A stretch of 64,000 bases of DNA, from NCBI GenBank assembly GCA_032209605.1, contig JASFXZ010000039.1, positions 2,914,001-2,978,000 of the forward strand, written 5' to 3'. The notes below the pieces were generated by a model that searched no databases, had not been told where the DNA came from, and was given only the letters and a program-made list of their open reading frames with translations. The position numbers and the translations under genes were made by a program. Positions within the stretch are counted from its first letter, which is position 1. Each line of letters starts with the position of its first letter. Source of the stretch: Mactromeris polynyma. Its lineage: Eukaryota > Mollusca > Bivalvia > Venerida > Mactridae. Positions 10,425-22,802 of this stretch are shown in pieces.

Positions 10425-12093
10425 GGTCTCATCGGCACTATGCAGTGACCGTATTTGGCTTCAAAAATTGTCTGTTTGACCTATACTTCTCTACTGGCAT
10501 CAAAAAAGTATATTTATGGTGTGCGGCAGACATATCGGGTCGACCAAATTACCATAATGTGCATTATAAAATGTGCGCGGCGACGGGCGACCTCATAAAC
10601 ACAGTAATACTATACATACATACCTTTTTACTGTATGGCAAAAGTTAAGTATGTCAAAAAACCACATGTCAAAAAACCCAGTGAGCACTCAAAAGTTTTA
10701 AAAAAACCAAGCCCTCCCTTATTTTGATTTAATTTTTGCTTGGGCCTCTTATTTGAATATATTGTACTGTGTTTTGATAGTTGACTTTGCTTGTCTTTGA
10801 TACTTGTAACAGTTCTTACATTAATGTGCTTTTGCAATATTCATGTCTTGCCTCAGTCTTCAGGTGTTTTATTGCTGTTTGTTTCACTTTGATATTTTTT
10901 AATTATTTAACTCATTCGAGATTTGTTCATTGCATGATTGTCCTCAAATATTGTGTCACACAGCCCCACTCAGCCCCACTCGAATTCCAAAATAGCCACT
11001 TGGGCTTCTGATTGCCAGACATTTTTTCTAAAAAAATATATTTACCCTTTGGCTGATTTGCTATGAACATGGCACATGATTGTACTGTACCAAAATTACA
11101 TCCAACATCTGATTCGCTGACATATTTTGGATATTATATCTAAAGCTGCTAGAGCAGTTTAAACCAAACCGGGTAAAAATGTTCCTTGAATAGCCCTATG
11201 CTGTGTCTGCAGTCTACTTTCAACTTTTGATACAACTGGTCTAACATACTTTTTGTTACTGACTAAGCTCAAAGTAGTTTCCTTTAAAACAAAGCTTGGA
11301 TGATTTGACCCGGATTCATGTATAAACTATATAAAAGATGATGTTTTTGCAATTAAGCTGCATATGAAGTAAACAGTTTAGTACTAATATTTAACTACAA
11401 TGTATAATTATATAAACTTTGTTATTGCTTGTACATATGTGTTCATCATCTTGTATTTATTATGTCTCCACATGTTGTATGTTTGTCTGTCCAGTCTGCC
11501 TTGTTCTCCCTTTATCTCCAAAATCCAGTAATAGATTTTCATCAACTTGCTGGGAAGTATCAGTATGAAGTCTAGTAGTTCATATTGTAATTTGGGGTCA
11601 TAATGTTAAAAGTCAAGGTCACAGGTGTCTGTTTTGAAAACCTTGTCTGCTGTTCATCTCTAAAAAAACCTGTTACATTTTCATCAAAGTTGTGCTTTGA
11701 AAATTAATTGGAAAATACCCCACTGCAACAAGATAACTCATAACCTATGGCAAGCTAGTGTTATCATAACTTTATGCCTGGCCATACTGATTTTACTCTA
11801 ATTTAGCGAGGATAGAATTTAATATGTCATTTCATAATTAAATATTCACAAACGTTACATAAAGGGTCTAATATCTTTGTATTTCATTTATTTACAACAT
11901 TTCACTTGTTTTACAGTCTTAAGGTTCTACCATTATTACTGACCATTTTTCTTTATTTTGGATTGAAAATCTAGCATTTCTAGAACAAGTCGGATTGAAG
12001 ATCTCTTGGAAAAAATGTTTATTCTTTCTTCAATAATTTTTTATTCTTTTTCACATTTATGTCTTAGTATATTATTTATATACCATTTTCCAG
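10425..12093. other. AT-rich intergenic, no gene seen
   Basis: No domain-bearing frame. 11460-11700 has the composition of a diverged dispersed repeat (TGTCTGTCC..., AAGGTCACAGG...). Frames at 10445-10648, 10628-10837 and 10781-11011 are unsupported. Confidence 0.4.
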
Positions 12094-12594
12094 TCGGCGC
12101 GCAACAGTCACAGATTGTTTTAGGGGATAATATGTTCGCACTGAAAGTTTACTTCTTTGATGCGCTTAAAGACGTATTCCATGAGCAACTTGTTACTCCA
12201 ATGGTAATCGTTTCATAGAATTATTGACAATTACTACAATTATGACTGGAATAAAATGTGGTTTTTTTGTCGCGGTTTATTATTTACCACATGTTTAAGT
12301 TGTTTCCAGAGTAGAATGGGCCATCCAGGACAATAGTGCGTATTATAAACTGCCTCCTATACCAAATTCCATATCAATTAATGAATCAATTGTTTCGGAG
12401 GAGAAGACAGCAAATGCCGTAACTTCATGTGCATTGTTTTGTTTCAAAAAAGGGCGAGCATTTCACTGTATTACCGACACAGCGACAATACGTGCTGTTG
12501 TAACAGCGATTTTGATAAACGACTGAACTTGGATAATCATACTGAAGATGTCTCGACCGACATTGTTTATGGTTACATCAGTTTATCAGTTAAG
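12094..12594 (+). pseudogene. Candidate upstream exons of the fibrinogen-related gene
   Basis: Two splice-bounded blocks are visible. 12094-12203 has acceptor TTTTCCAG and donor ATG|GTAATCG. About 12310-12594 has acceptor TTTCCAG and donor AAG|GTAAGT. The second begins in one frame (VEWAIQDNSAYYKLPPIP...) and is cysteine-bearing (SCALFCF). After an A6 run near 12449 the coding-like sequence continues in another frame with a CCC cluster. The junction phases do not fit without a frameshift. The cysteine spacing loosely resembles the PAN-like N-terminal regions of some invertebrate lectin-like proteins. The link to the domain at 13570 is inference from position and strand. Confidence 0.3.
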
Positions 12595-13569
12595 GTAAGT
12601 AAGCTAATCATTCAGCATACAAGTATTTATCCTGTCTTTATTAAAGTCTATTTTTTTCGGCGCAGCCGTACTGACATGGTTTTGCTAATTGCATATTCAT
12701 TGTTTTGTAAACCAATCAAATATTACGTTAACCACTATTCAATTTAAAAGTATGTGTAACATTGAAGCAGATTGGTTAACATTTTCTGTAGTGTATTTCA
12801 AGATTTATCCAGTAAGTAGTGTTGTTATTCATCACCACGGGGAATTGTCCGGTGTTGGAATTAAGAAGACTCTCTTAGTTTTATGTACCAGTCGCGATCA
12901 TTAATATTATTTTAATCAGATAAATCGCTATGTAACAAGTTTATCAACACGGATGTGTGAATTCACGACTTATGCAATAAGTAATGTTGAACTAGATCGA
13001 TATTGAAACACACTATACTGTGTCTATGACTAATCACACTACGGGGTTATGTATGCCGTCTCATTCGGCACACCCTTACATTATTCGCTATGCCGAATAC
13101 CGCCGAGAAGTTGCGATTGATGAAGTCTCAAACGCAGTGATCTCCCCTTACATGTCTCGGAGTATGTAATATATAGCGTAATTAAATGACATGTGGGCAT
13201 CTTTTATGTTGTACAACAAATTTTAACCTATAGATTACAACAAATTTGCAAACTTCAAGTTGCGCCGACCATCTTTTTTAAAAATATTTCTTGTTTAGTC
13301 TGAGTCCGATTTCATACTTATTGTGTTTGTGAATAATGCCACAGATTGGTCCAAGACAAAGATCTCAAACAAGGTAATTGCCAAAAAATGAAACAGTCTA
13401 AAAAGATTTTCTTTGAAGAAACCAAATGAATGTTGTGCATAAACTAGACTGGAGGATTAAATGTTGTTCAATTTGGGAACTATAGTAAATACATTTTTTT
13501 TGTATAGATGATCATAAAAACTGAAAACAAGCAAATGAACAAATAAAATACAGTAGACTATATAGAAAT
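12595..13569. other. Intergenic or intronic, no gene seen
   Basis: AT-rich sequence between the candidate exons and the fibrinogen-related domain. Contains the open frame 12689-12904 without recognisable features. Confidence 0.4.
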
Positions 13570-14069
13570 AGTGACCAGCAAGGTGGCGGCTGGACATTCA
13601 TTCAACACAGAGAAGATGGATCAGTGGACTTTCTGCGGACATGGACAGAGTATGTAAATTGGTTCGGTAACATATCGGGCGAATACTGGCTTGGTCTTGA
13701 AGCTTTCTATTTGTTAGCACATAAAACATCCTCTCTTCGTATAGAAATGGAAACATTCGGTAATGTCACTCCACCTACAGCATGTGCATTGTATACTGGA
13801 TTTGCTTTACAACCGGCGACTGACAAGTACAGCCTATCCATTTGCACGTTCTCTGGCGACTGTTGCGAAAGTTAAGCCTTCCAGAACAATATGCAGTTCT
13901 CAACACCAGACAGCGACAACGTCTCTAAGAATAACGGGAACTGCGCAATCGTATTACACGGCGGCTTTCATATTCCTATGCCACGGGTATGAGCTGGTTT
14001 ACATGCTGGGGCTATCTTTATTCTATGAAGTCTTCTACAATGAAAGTGACGCGAATTTCTGCGAAATAG
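13570..14069 (+). pseudogene. Fibrinogen-related domain (FReD) pseudogene
   Basis: The translated sequence follows the fibrinogen C-terminal domain: GGGWTFIQHREDGSVDF, then a GNISGEYWLGLEAFY block, then the DKYSLSICTFSGDC block, then MQFSTPDSDN with a GNCAIVLHGGF block, and last SYATGMSW...GYLYSMKSSTMKV near the C-terminus. FReD proteins are secreted, lectin-like recognition molecules, greatly expanded in molluscs. Breaks: an in-frame TAA directly after GDCCES (13873-13875); loss of the usual segment between HGGF and the SYATG block, where the conserved CHxSNLNG region normally lies; and a frameshift at that deletion. The last block ends in TAG at 14067-14069. Acceptor and upstream exons are uncertain. 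A functional product is very unlikely. Confidence 0.85.
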
Positions 14070-17000
14070 TTCCAGCACATTTGAACAGAGCTATGAAGGT
14101 TTCCTTCTGATCAATACTTGATTCTTATTTACCTCATTGGAAATTTGAATATTTGAATGCTGAATCTGACGTTTACCTTCTTCCATTTGTTGTAGACATC
14201 TTTACAAAATGCAGTCATAAAATGCTCTACATTTTCTGTCTAAGATTATTTCCTTTCGTTATTTCACGCAGTGATTCAGCAGACGGCAGTCGTATATTCT
14301 TTAGATAGACGGAGCTATAATCATACGTCACAAGAGGGACCGTTTCCAAAATGAATCGATTAATTTGAAATATTAACACAAGCTGCACACTGCGTAATGA
14401 TACGTTTAAAACGACCCCCACGAAAACTTGTTAGTATTTGTTTACGTACGCACCGTTTACTTACTTGTAAATAAGAGGCATCAAGGACTTGAGAGAGAAT
14501 AATTTCACATTGAAACTAGCTTTATCGAGTAGAATAATGATTATTACAGACAATTTGTATGCTTTTTATGTCAGTCTTGCTTTGATAATTCAGAATATCG
14601 CCGATAGCGTTAGTACCACGAACACTGGATGGACTATGATATATAATGGCATTAAACTACTTTAGAAGAACTGTTTCCACTTTCAATTTCTTGGACTCAT
14701 GAATAATTACTTGCGTACAAAAATATGCAACAAATGTCACAGTTTGTCCTTAAAGATGATTTTTATCTCAAGTCTATAAAAATGGATGCTGAGGCGGCAC
14801 AACCACGTTAAATATTGAAAGCCATTCAGAGTCTAATCAAACTGTCTAGTTTTAACCGGTTAGACATAACCTTCATATGGACACAACCAGGTTTGGCAAA
14901 GAAGGGACATACTCGTATTTCCTAGAATGGCGGGAAAACTTGTAATTCTCGGGAAATACTTGGAAAAAACTGTTGAGACCATAAGTTTAACCTCTAGGTT
15001 TGTTCATACCTAGCCCCGGCATACCTGTCTCTGTACTCTTTTACACGCGTCTTCGTTACAGCTTTGTACAGCGACAGTATTGAGATGTGACGTCCATGGT
15101 TGGACTAGTAGAGCTAGAAATTATTTGAACGATTGAAACTACTTTAAAATTTGTGTTTCGATAGGTATTTGTGCCATTCATTTGCGTTCATGTTGTTTTG
15201 GGGTAATTGTGTGGGCACAAAACCGTTTACACAATAGATATATTCACTTCACAAGACAAATACATCTCGTGACATTTGTACAGAAATGTGAGTAAGCTTT
15301 TCCTGTCGAAAATGCCGAATATTACCATTACAATGTAATGAAAACACTAACTAAGATTGCATCTGTTTCATGGGGCTTAGAATGTGGAACCCTTAATTAT
15401 TAAAAATACTGTTATTCATTCTGATCAGATATTAATTAGGATGATAGCAACTGGTTAATTGTTTCAGATGTGACTACATTTAGGTCATCCTGAAAAATGG
15501 TTGCTGGACATAACACTACGGATGTATACTTATAATGCTGTTCATTTCCTATTTATGTGTTTTTTATTCATATGTATGTTGCATTACTGCCATTTGTCAT
15601 GTGTATTGTAATATTCCGGTTGACTGTGTTGTATGTACACATGTACTAATATATTACGTTCATGATTGGTGTTATATAATGCTGTTTTCATATTTATTCA
15701 TATTGTATCACTGTCGCTTGTCATGCGTTGTAATATTTCTTTGACTGTGTTGTATGTATAAATTATCATCCACTCACTCTCATAACGAATATACATGTAA
15801 ATATTATTATTTTGTAAAGTGTATACATTGCATGATAAGTATTATACTTAAATCCAAATACTGATAAACCATTCTGTTCCGTTCTACGTAGCAAAATCTA
15901 GTGTGTATTTAGATAGGTAATAAATAGTTTATTTGTTACTGTTTATTGTCATTCAAGTATATGCAGCCAAATATCCCCACTCTAACAACGCAATAGTTTA
16001 GTAAGGATCATTATCATACAAACATTTGGGTGACCTTATTATGAGTTCTATTCGCTTCGAACCAATCAAGATTCATGTTTTTACTTTTGTTTTTTTGCAA
16101 AGTTAATACTATAACCTCTATTCGGAAGTTTAAAACTGGTCGACCCAGTCACTTAAGTTAACTTCTATGGAAACAGATACGTGTGCCTAGATTAACACTT
16201 TTAGCGTTTTATTGTCACATCAAGAACCGAGATAACGATACACAGTATGTCTTTAAACTGCGTCCGTTCATTCCAGTTGTAATACATGCCATAATTTATA
16301 ACATTCGTAGTAATAAGTACAAGTAAAAAAGTGTATTGCATTAAAACATAGCATGTTTCATAGCAACACAATGTACATAAAGACAAAAGGCATGGTTTCA
16401 CAGGAGCACATAGTGTTATACAGTGCATATTCAAACATTTTACATTTCGTAATATGTATATAAACAAACAGTTATCATGATAAAAAATAATGATTTACAG
16501 TGTGTGTTCAAGTTTCTGACATTAAGGATGTATATGATATAGTTAATACATTATCACATTCTAACAAGGCTAGCATAATAAATGTATTTGGATAAATTAA
16601 TAAGACTATATCGAGAGGTAGGTCTCATTAAAGTGGTAAACAGAATTAGTAAAAATGGCATTCCGTTTCTAATTGACCTCTATTACAGTTTTGACAAATG
16701 GGCCGTTCTCTGGCAAAACCGGTCTTGACAACATTTTCGAGTTTCGTTTTTTTTGCTTATCATAAAGTACGTTCTTTTATAAATAATATGTGAAAAATTC
16801 AGAGAGAAATACTTTGTAGTTTTCAAGATATTCATCATTTATGGACCCCATGTAGGCGGATTAGTCATAAAATTTAGTTGACGTCGTATAACGTCAAAAT
16901 GACGTTGTAGTCATATCGTATTTCCAGATGTAAAACAAGCATGTTTTGTATCTAATTGTATTTAGAAATTTTGATTGATAAGTCAATGTGTTATATATAC

Positions 17001-17570
17001 GTGTATTTATCTTGTTGACAGGTTATGCAAGTAAGCAATTAAGATCGGTCTGCATATAACGCCGATAGCAAATACAAGTATATCACAACAATCCAATGTT
17101 ATTACCACATAAAACCCTTCATGTTAATCTAAAGCAGTGTAACTGTGTTATGTTACTATAATGAGTGTATATAATAAGAAAACTTGTCAAAATGCCTCTT
17201 TTCTATAGTAGTTTCTATTATGTTTTCAATAAATCGATCATTTTGTTAAATAAATATCAATTATTATACCATAACTAATAGACCTATAGCATTTTATGAC
17301 TTTGTATACATCCAAAAACCCTCTAATGAATATTGACACTTACTCGCTAAAATGATAACATGTAGTTAAGTTTTATGTGTGTCACTTGGTGAAATTGTTT
17401 AAAAAGTACCACAGTTTTCAATACAATGTACTTTAAAGAAAGACGAACATTTAAATTGAATGCAGGTTTATATTCTACATGTACTATAAGCTCGTAGAAT
17501 TAACAGACGTGGTACTCTACAGAGTATTGTATCAAATATATGTAAACATAGTTATTCAGCACAAAAAGCG
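14070..17570. other. AT-rich intergenic with minor repeats
   Basis: No gene was recognised. A diverged duplication with about 144-bp spacing lies at 15533-15760: ATAATGCTGTTCATTTCC and ATAATGCTGTTTTCATATTT, each followed by GACTGTGTTGTATGTA. Minus-strand frames at 14227-14421 and 16201-16467 have no recognisable domain. Confidence 0.45.
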
Positions 17571-17900
17571 AATAATGAATGAATAAGTAGCGAATAAGTA
17601 ACAGGGTACCAGTTGAGTGCGGAGACGGGTACATACGGCCCGACAGGGTAATTTCACCTCTTCCAACTCATAACTAACACCAGAGACAAGAATATAGAAG
17701 AAATGAAATCATTCAAAAGGGTCAATGTAGAAAAAGCGAATAGGGAACGAATATATAACGAATAGGTAACAGGGTATCAATCGAGCGGAGAAACTGGTAC
17801 ATGTGCGCTAACAAGGTTTTTTCAACTCTAAAATCCTCGAACTAACACCAGAGACCTGAAAAGAAATCATTTAAAAGATGCAATGTATAAAAAGCGCATA
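17571..17900. repeat. Diverged tandem pair, ~165-bp unit
   Basis: Two consecutive units share GAATAAGTAACAGGGTACCA / GAATAGGTAACAGGGTATCA, then GAGTGCGGAGAC / GAGCGGAGAAAC, then ACTAACACCAGAGAC, GAAATCATT and AAAAAGCG in the same order. This looks like a short satellite-type array. Confidence 0.65.
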
Positions 17901-17924
17901 AGGGTTGGGGTTAATTAACACATA

Positions 17925-18052
17925 TGTAACGAATAGGGAATAAGTAACAAATAGGTAACGAATAGGGAATAGGGAATAAATAACAAATAGGTAACGAATA
18001 GGGAATAAGTAACAAATAGGTAACGAATAGGGAATAGGAAATAAGTAACCAA
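17925..18052. repeat. ~30-bp tandem array (GGGAATAAGTAACAAATAGG)
   Basis: Repeats of GAATAGGGAATAAGTAACAA and ATAGGTAACGAATAGGG continue the shorter motif already present in the ~165-bp units upstream, suggesting the array grew out of that sequence. The minus-strand frame across it is a repeat artefact. Confidence 0.75.
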
Positions 18053-18790
18053 CTTGACAACCCTTCAAATTTAAGACTTTATCAAATGAGGATTAGGTTG
18101 CGTTATAAAACATCCATATCTATAGAGAGAAAAGTTCCTTGATATTAATGCCAAATGACGTCATAGTTATTATAATTAAATGACGTTATAATAAAAAAAA
18201 AGATTGGTGAAATGTAACCGATAGATGTGCCCCAAATGATAAGTACACAATGCATAGAGAAATAAGTTTATTAAATGACGTCATAATGAAGAAAGATGCC
18301 TTGAGAAATTCAATTGATATATATTGTATATAAAAGCTCAAAATAATCAAGCCAACTAATACCTCGACATACATAGATAAACAATCGAAAACACAAAATG
18401 AAACAAGGACAAACACTAAAGCAAACCGAAAACATTATGGAAACCACAACACAACACAATTCCAAAAGTATAAGATTCTAAACAATAATGACGGAGTTTC
18501 TCAGATTTAAACGTTTGTCTTAATCGAGAATGGTTTAATTGAAATTTATATGTGTGCGACCTGTAGGGCGATACCTTCCGGATGTCACGTGAATAAGAAT
18601 TTACATCCACTGATTGATTTTGCATAAACCAGAGTGTTGTAGTTGTATCAGAAGAAAGACATTGTCTCGTTTTGAACATCACATCTTCGTATGTGGTATT
18701 TGAACAAAAGTCGATGTAAGTGGAATACTAATCGGATATTGAAGTGCAAATTTGCTACTTTCGGTTTCGAGACCAGACATCTTGTAACCT
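18053..18790. other. Upstream region of the B-box gene
   Basis: AT-rich. Perfect TGACGTCA palindromes near 18156 and 18276 match the CRE/ATF core, but nothing else supports a promoter call. Minus-strand frames 18186-18416 and 18416-18682 have no domains. Confidence 0.35.
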
Positions 18791-19723
18791 ATGGAGAACA
18801 CAGACTGCTGCATCCCTAATACAGGCTCGGATCAGGTGCAGAGATGTTATATATGTAATGAAAACTTTTCCGATGGATATTGCAGTGATTGTGAAGCGCA
18901 CATGTGCCAAACTTGTTTTGATAGACATTTGAAAACAAGGCCCTGCATACATCATATACTGAGCGACAATACAAACGACCAAACAATTGTCACGAAGACG
19001 CATTCTGAACCATGCAAGCTTCACGAAAATCAGATCATTGAATTCTACTGTGTTGATCACAGTAATGTTGGGTGTGCTAAATGCATGCTTTTAGATCACA
19101 GCGCATGCAATCGCGAAAATATTGAAGTGGCAGCCAAAAGATATCAAAATGATGGAGGCGCTGCTCGCCTTTCTAAAAATATACAAGAACTTGATAATGT
19201 GTACAGTGAGTGTATGCAAAGGGTTCAACTGCTTACGCAGTCTGTTGCAGCTACTAATGACAAGACAGTGAGTGATATAGAGTCATTTAAAGCTTCAATC
19301 AATGTAAATGTTGATGAAACAGTAAGAGTTGCGTTAGAAAAAGCAGAACATTTGCGCATCGACAATGAAAATAAAATTGACAAACTTTCTGATGACTTGA
19401 AAAGAATAGGAAACTCAATAAGGTTATTTAAGGATAATTCGGAAAGTAGAGATACATTTGAGAAATTATTTATCGTGGCCATGGAAACAGAACCTATGTT
19501 AGGGAATTTCCAAGAAAGACTCTCAACTTTGAAAAACGAAAACGTTATTAAAAAGTATAAATTTCATCCACACGAGATAATCTTGGATATCATTACAGAC
19601 TCAAGACTGCTTGGAGAAGTTTTTCGTGCATCGGAAGAGCCAGGTAATTTTGAATTGCTCTTTAAGTTATATGATTTACAAGGTGTTATCAGTCGCAAAA
19701 AGGAATTATTACATTTAATGTAA
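18791..19723 (+). CDS. Tandem B-box / coiled-coil (TRIM-like) protein
   Basis: A 310-codon uninterrupted frame. Residues ~19-57 form a first B-box-type zinc-binding block (CYIC ... CSDC ... CQTCFDRH ... CIHH). Residues ~74-115 form a second (CKLH ... FYCVDH ... CAKCMLLDH ... C). Residues ~120-250 are Lys/Glu/Leu-rich and predicted coiled coil. There is no RING domain before the first B-box, so E3 ligase activity is not implied. This is the layout of RING-less TRIM-like proteins that are abundant in molluscs; scaffold or innate-immune roles are known for relatives but not shown here. A donor CCAG|GTAATT at 19643/19644 lies in phase 1 inside the frame and matches the acceptor at 20030, so the last 26 codons may be retained intron. 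Confidence 0.82.
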   Translation: MENTDCCIPNTGSDQVQRCYICNENFSDGYCSDCEAHMCQTCFDRHLKTRPCIHHILSDNTNDQTIVTKTHSEPCKLHENQIIEFYCVDHSNVGCAKCMLLDHSACNRENIEVAAKRYQNDGGAARLSKNIQELDNVYSECMQRVQLLTQSVAATNDKTVSDIESFKASINVNVDETVRVALEKAEHLRIDNENKIDKLSDDLKRIGNSIRLFKDNSESRDTFEKLFIVAMETEPMLGNFQERLSTLKNENVIKKYKFHPHEIILDIITDSRLLGEVFRASEEPGNFELLFKLYDLQGVISRKKELLHLM

Positions 19724-20029
19724 AATATAATTTACTCATTTAAATGTTAATCGGCATCTAGCTTACTGTACTTCTCTACTGCCTGGATTTATGTAACGGT
19801 AATTAATTAACAGGCGAAATGTTTGTGAAGCAAATTACATTAACACATACACACTGAACGTATAAGGAAGTTTTTAATAAAACTTCCTACACTTGATTGT
19901 CATAAAGTGTAGATCTGTGTTTGGTAGCATTTTGTGTTATAATCGGAAATCATTTCGGAAATAATGTTTCACCATTTTTGTTTTAATTTGAGAATATGTA
20001 TTCATGTTACATACTTTTTTCATTATCAG

Positions 20030-21455
20030 GAAGTGGTCCCCCTCCTGCAAGTGCCAATGTTACACTGAACAAACAACCAGCATTGGTTGAACAGTTGAGT
20101 ATAGATGACCAGTCACAAATATATGAGGATACTATAGATTTTATTTATGAATTTGTTGACAAAGATTTGGCCAGGAGACAACCACCAGATGCTCCTACAC
20201 ATGGCTCACATGGTATGGTATACTGTTTGTCTATAGTTGTCATATTACATCTTTACTTTAATGTTGTATAAATTAAATGAAAGCAGATTAATGCTGGTGA
20301 AAATCTCTTGTTTGTTCTGTAACTTGCAATTTATGTGCATGATAGGACAAAAATCAAGAGTGCACCAACTGTTAATTTTTAGAAAATAAGTACAGTAAAA
20401 CCTCACTTCAATAATAAGACCACCACGAAATTAAAAACACAATTTTCAAGTCTTAATATATTAAGACCTACTCAATAATAAGACCAGTTTTCAAGAGTCC
20501 CAAGAATGGTCACATTATTGAGGTTTTACTGTTTTCTGGATGAATAAATAAACACTTCCATGAGCCTGATCCTTTAACAATTCTTTGCCTTAGCATTCGA
20601 AATTGGAAGAAAACGAACTCAGATTTACCCTTGTCTGTCCGTCAGTTTGTCCTGTCTATCTGATAAAACTTGTGCAGTTCATACCTTCTGAACAATTGGA
20701 CTTGGTGTACATCAGCATGTGAAGATGGGGTTTTGTGTCCGTCTCCATCTTGGGAAAATAGAGTTATGGGCCTTGAATAGGTGAAATTGGCATTTTTGGC
20801 TTTGTGCTGCATGTCGAGTGTTTTGAAACTTTGTATAGTTACATATCAGCATATGAAGTTATGCACTGAAGGTTTGGCATTGCTCTCAACCCAGGGAAGA
20901 CAGAGTTATGGGTCTTTGTTAAATGTAAATTAACAATTTAACTTTGTCCCTCATGTATCAGAAAATATTCAATCTAGTGTAATGAAACTGCAAAAGAATA
21001 TAAGTCATTGTAAGGAATTGCCACGTGGGTTTTTCCACTTATTTAGTGAGAGCTGAGTTACACCCCTTGAATTGAGTAAAGTGGCACTAGTGTCCTGTGT
21101 ACACATTTCTAGTTGTTGTTTACAAACAATTTGGGATACATCTAAAGGTATTTTATTACTCTCATGTTGAATAAATATTTGTTTTTCAGGTGCATTGCCT
21201 CCAGCACCAGCAAGACTTTATTTTCTTCCCCCACCCCCAAGTGGTTGGGCACCCCCTCTACCACTCAAACACCGTGGTGCAGCACCTCCCCCTCCACGAT
21301 GCACAGGACTGCCTCCCCCACCCCCAAGGTCAGCTGGTTGGGCACACCCTCCACCACTCCAACACCGTGGTGCAGCACCTCCACGACGTACAAGAATGGG
21401 TGCACCACCTCCCATGAAACATCCAAGTGCTACTCCTCCACCACCCCCTCAGTGA
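20030..21455 (+). CDS. Proline-rich C-terminal exons, probably of the B-box gene
   Basis: Two exons: 20030-20212 (acceptor ATTATCAG, donor CATG|GTATGG) and 21190-21455 (acceptor TTTTTCAG, stop TGA at 21453-21455). Both junctions are phase 1. Joined to the phase-1 donor at 19643 the total is 1302 nt, an open frame of 433 codons plus stop. The first exon is acidic (YEDTIDFIYEFVDKDLA). The second is polyproline-rich, with PPPP/PPPPP clusters and a duplicated block (GWAPPLPLKHRGAAPPPP / GWAHPPPLQHRGAAPP). Such stretches commonly bind SH3, WW, EVH1 or profilin partners. Linkage to the B-box exon is inference from phase and order. Confidence 0.6.
20393..20531. mobile_element. 139-bp pogo-like MITE in an intron
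   Basis: Termini CAGTAAAACCTCACTTCAAT and, reversed, CAGTAAAACCTCAATAATGT. Internal AATAATAAGACCA motifs occur in both orientations. TA precedes the left end; the right flank is TT, so the TA duplication is degraded. CAGTAAAAC ends with TA targets fit pogo/Tigger-type Tc1-mariner elements. Confidence 0.72.
20600..20935 (+). repeat. Diverged dispersed repeat, two units
   Basis: AATAGAGTTATGGGCC near 20758 and GACAGAGTTATGGGTC near 20899 are parts of two similar units that also share ACATCAGCATGTGAAG / ACATATCAGCATATGAAG. Intronic; non-coding. Confidence 0.5.
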
Positions 21456-21459
21456 TCTC

Positions 21460-22800
21460 GAAATGTTTATCAATATACTTTAAAATATATTAGCCCGAAT
21501 TTTGAAACTGGTAGTCCGAAGTTATATGTCTTTACATTAGCCCATATTTTGTTATATTTTATTAGATAATACTAATATGTATAATTGTTGTTCAACAACC
21601 ATAAAATTACAACAAAATTGGTTGTTATGAGTATTTAATTAATAATAACTGTTTTTAACAACATCTTATTTGGTTCATACATTGCATACAAAAATTAATG
21701 AGGAAACAATATAAAATGCAAGTACTGACATACTTCATTAAAAGAATCAAATACATTAAAAACAGAGTGTATTGCAATTATGAAAGGTACATTTTATGTA
21801 TGTATGTGTTTGCTAAACAGCTAAGCAAGAACCATAGTATATTGGTAAATGAAACAAACTTATAATATCAATGTAAATTCTTTCAAATATTTATTAATTC
21901 ATACAATTCTATACAAGTCGCCATTCACACAAGTCACCATTCACACAAGTCACCATTCATACATGTCACAACTCGCACACAATTCACAAATCAACACTCG
22001 CATGCAATTCACAACTCTCGTGCAATTCACAAATTACAACTCACATGCAATTCTTACTCACAACTCACACAAGTCGCCATCCAAAGAAGTTACAATTCAC
22101 ATCAAGTCTGCTAGATTTAACATTTTGTTATTAACACATTCTTTGCACACCTGGGATTGTAATGTCCCTTCACATGTTTTGTCCCTTTCCCATTTTTGAG
22201 CCAGAAGTCAATTGCATGATCAGGATTGAAGTCTTTGAATGCTGGTCCATGCTGTTTAAGAACCATCAGCATTATCAAACTGTCCTGATGAAGTGAATTT
22301 CTTCTCCTCTCTCACACTCTGCAGTTGTTGGGCTTATTATGAGCATTATTTGAAGGAGTTTCTGGATGTTTGTTATGTTTGCCTTTCTCAGTAATGTCTT
22401 ATAAACTGCAGAACTATGGTGGTCTGTCTGACTCAAATCCCTCATGTACACTTTAAGTTATGTGTATTCATTTCAGTACAGTTGTGTGGGTATCAGGGGG
22501 AAACAGTTGAGAAAAGTGATCAAGGAGGGATTTGATTTCTGAATTTCCAAACTTCAGCAGTTCTGATCTGTTCTGGGGAATCAATTTATAGCTGAGTGCT
22601 GAAAAGCATTTCAGAGGTTCTTTGTTGAAATTGGAAAATCTGAAAAAGGAGAAACATTCCTTTCATAGTGAAATAATTTATGTATCGGTAATAAGTGCCG
22701 AGATGAGACAATATCTATGAAGTCGGACATAATGAACATTATGAGTATACAGAGTGCAAACAAATAATGAAACAACTTCGGGATTTACTTAGTCAAAGCA
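21460..22800. other. Intergenic with CA-rich degenerate array
   Basis: Downstream of the proline-rich exon no gene was recognised. 21915-22100 is a degenerate short tandem array of CACAAGTCACCATTCA and CACAATTCACAACTC motifs; the frame at 21849-22199 is a by-product of it. Confidence 0.5.
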
Positions 22801-22802
22801 TA

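Noticed and set aside
18150..18285. TGACGTCA CRE-type promoter sites upstream of the B-box gene
   Set aside because: Eight-base palindromes alone in AT-rich DNA are weak evidence and no TATA or Inr context was convincing.
21218..21415. Gly-rich minus-strand ORF
   Set aside because: It is the complement of the proline codons of the real + strand exon.
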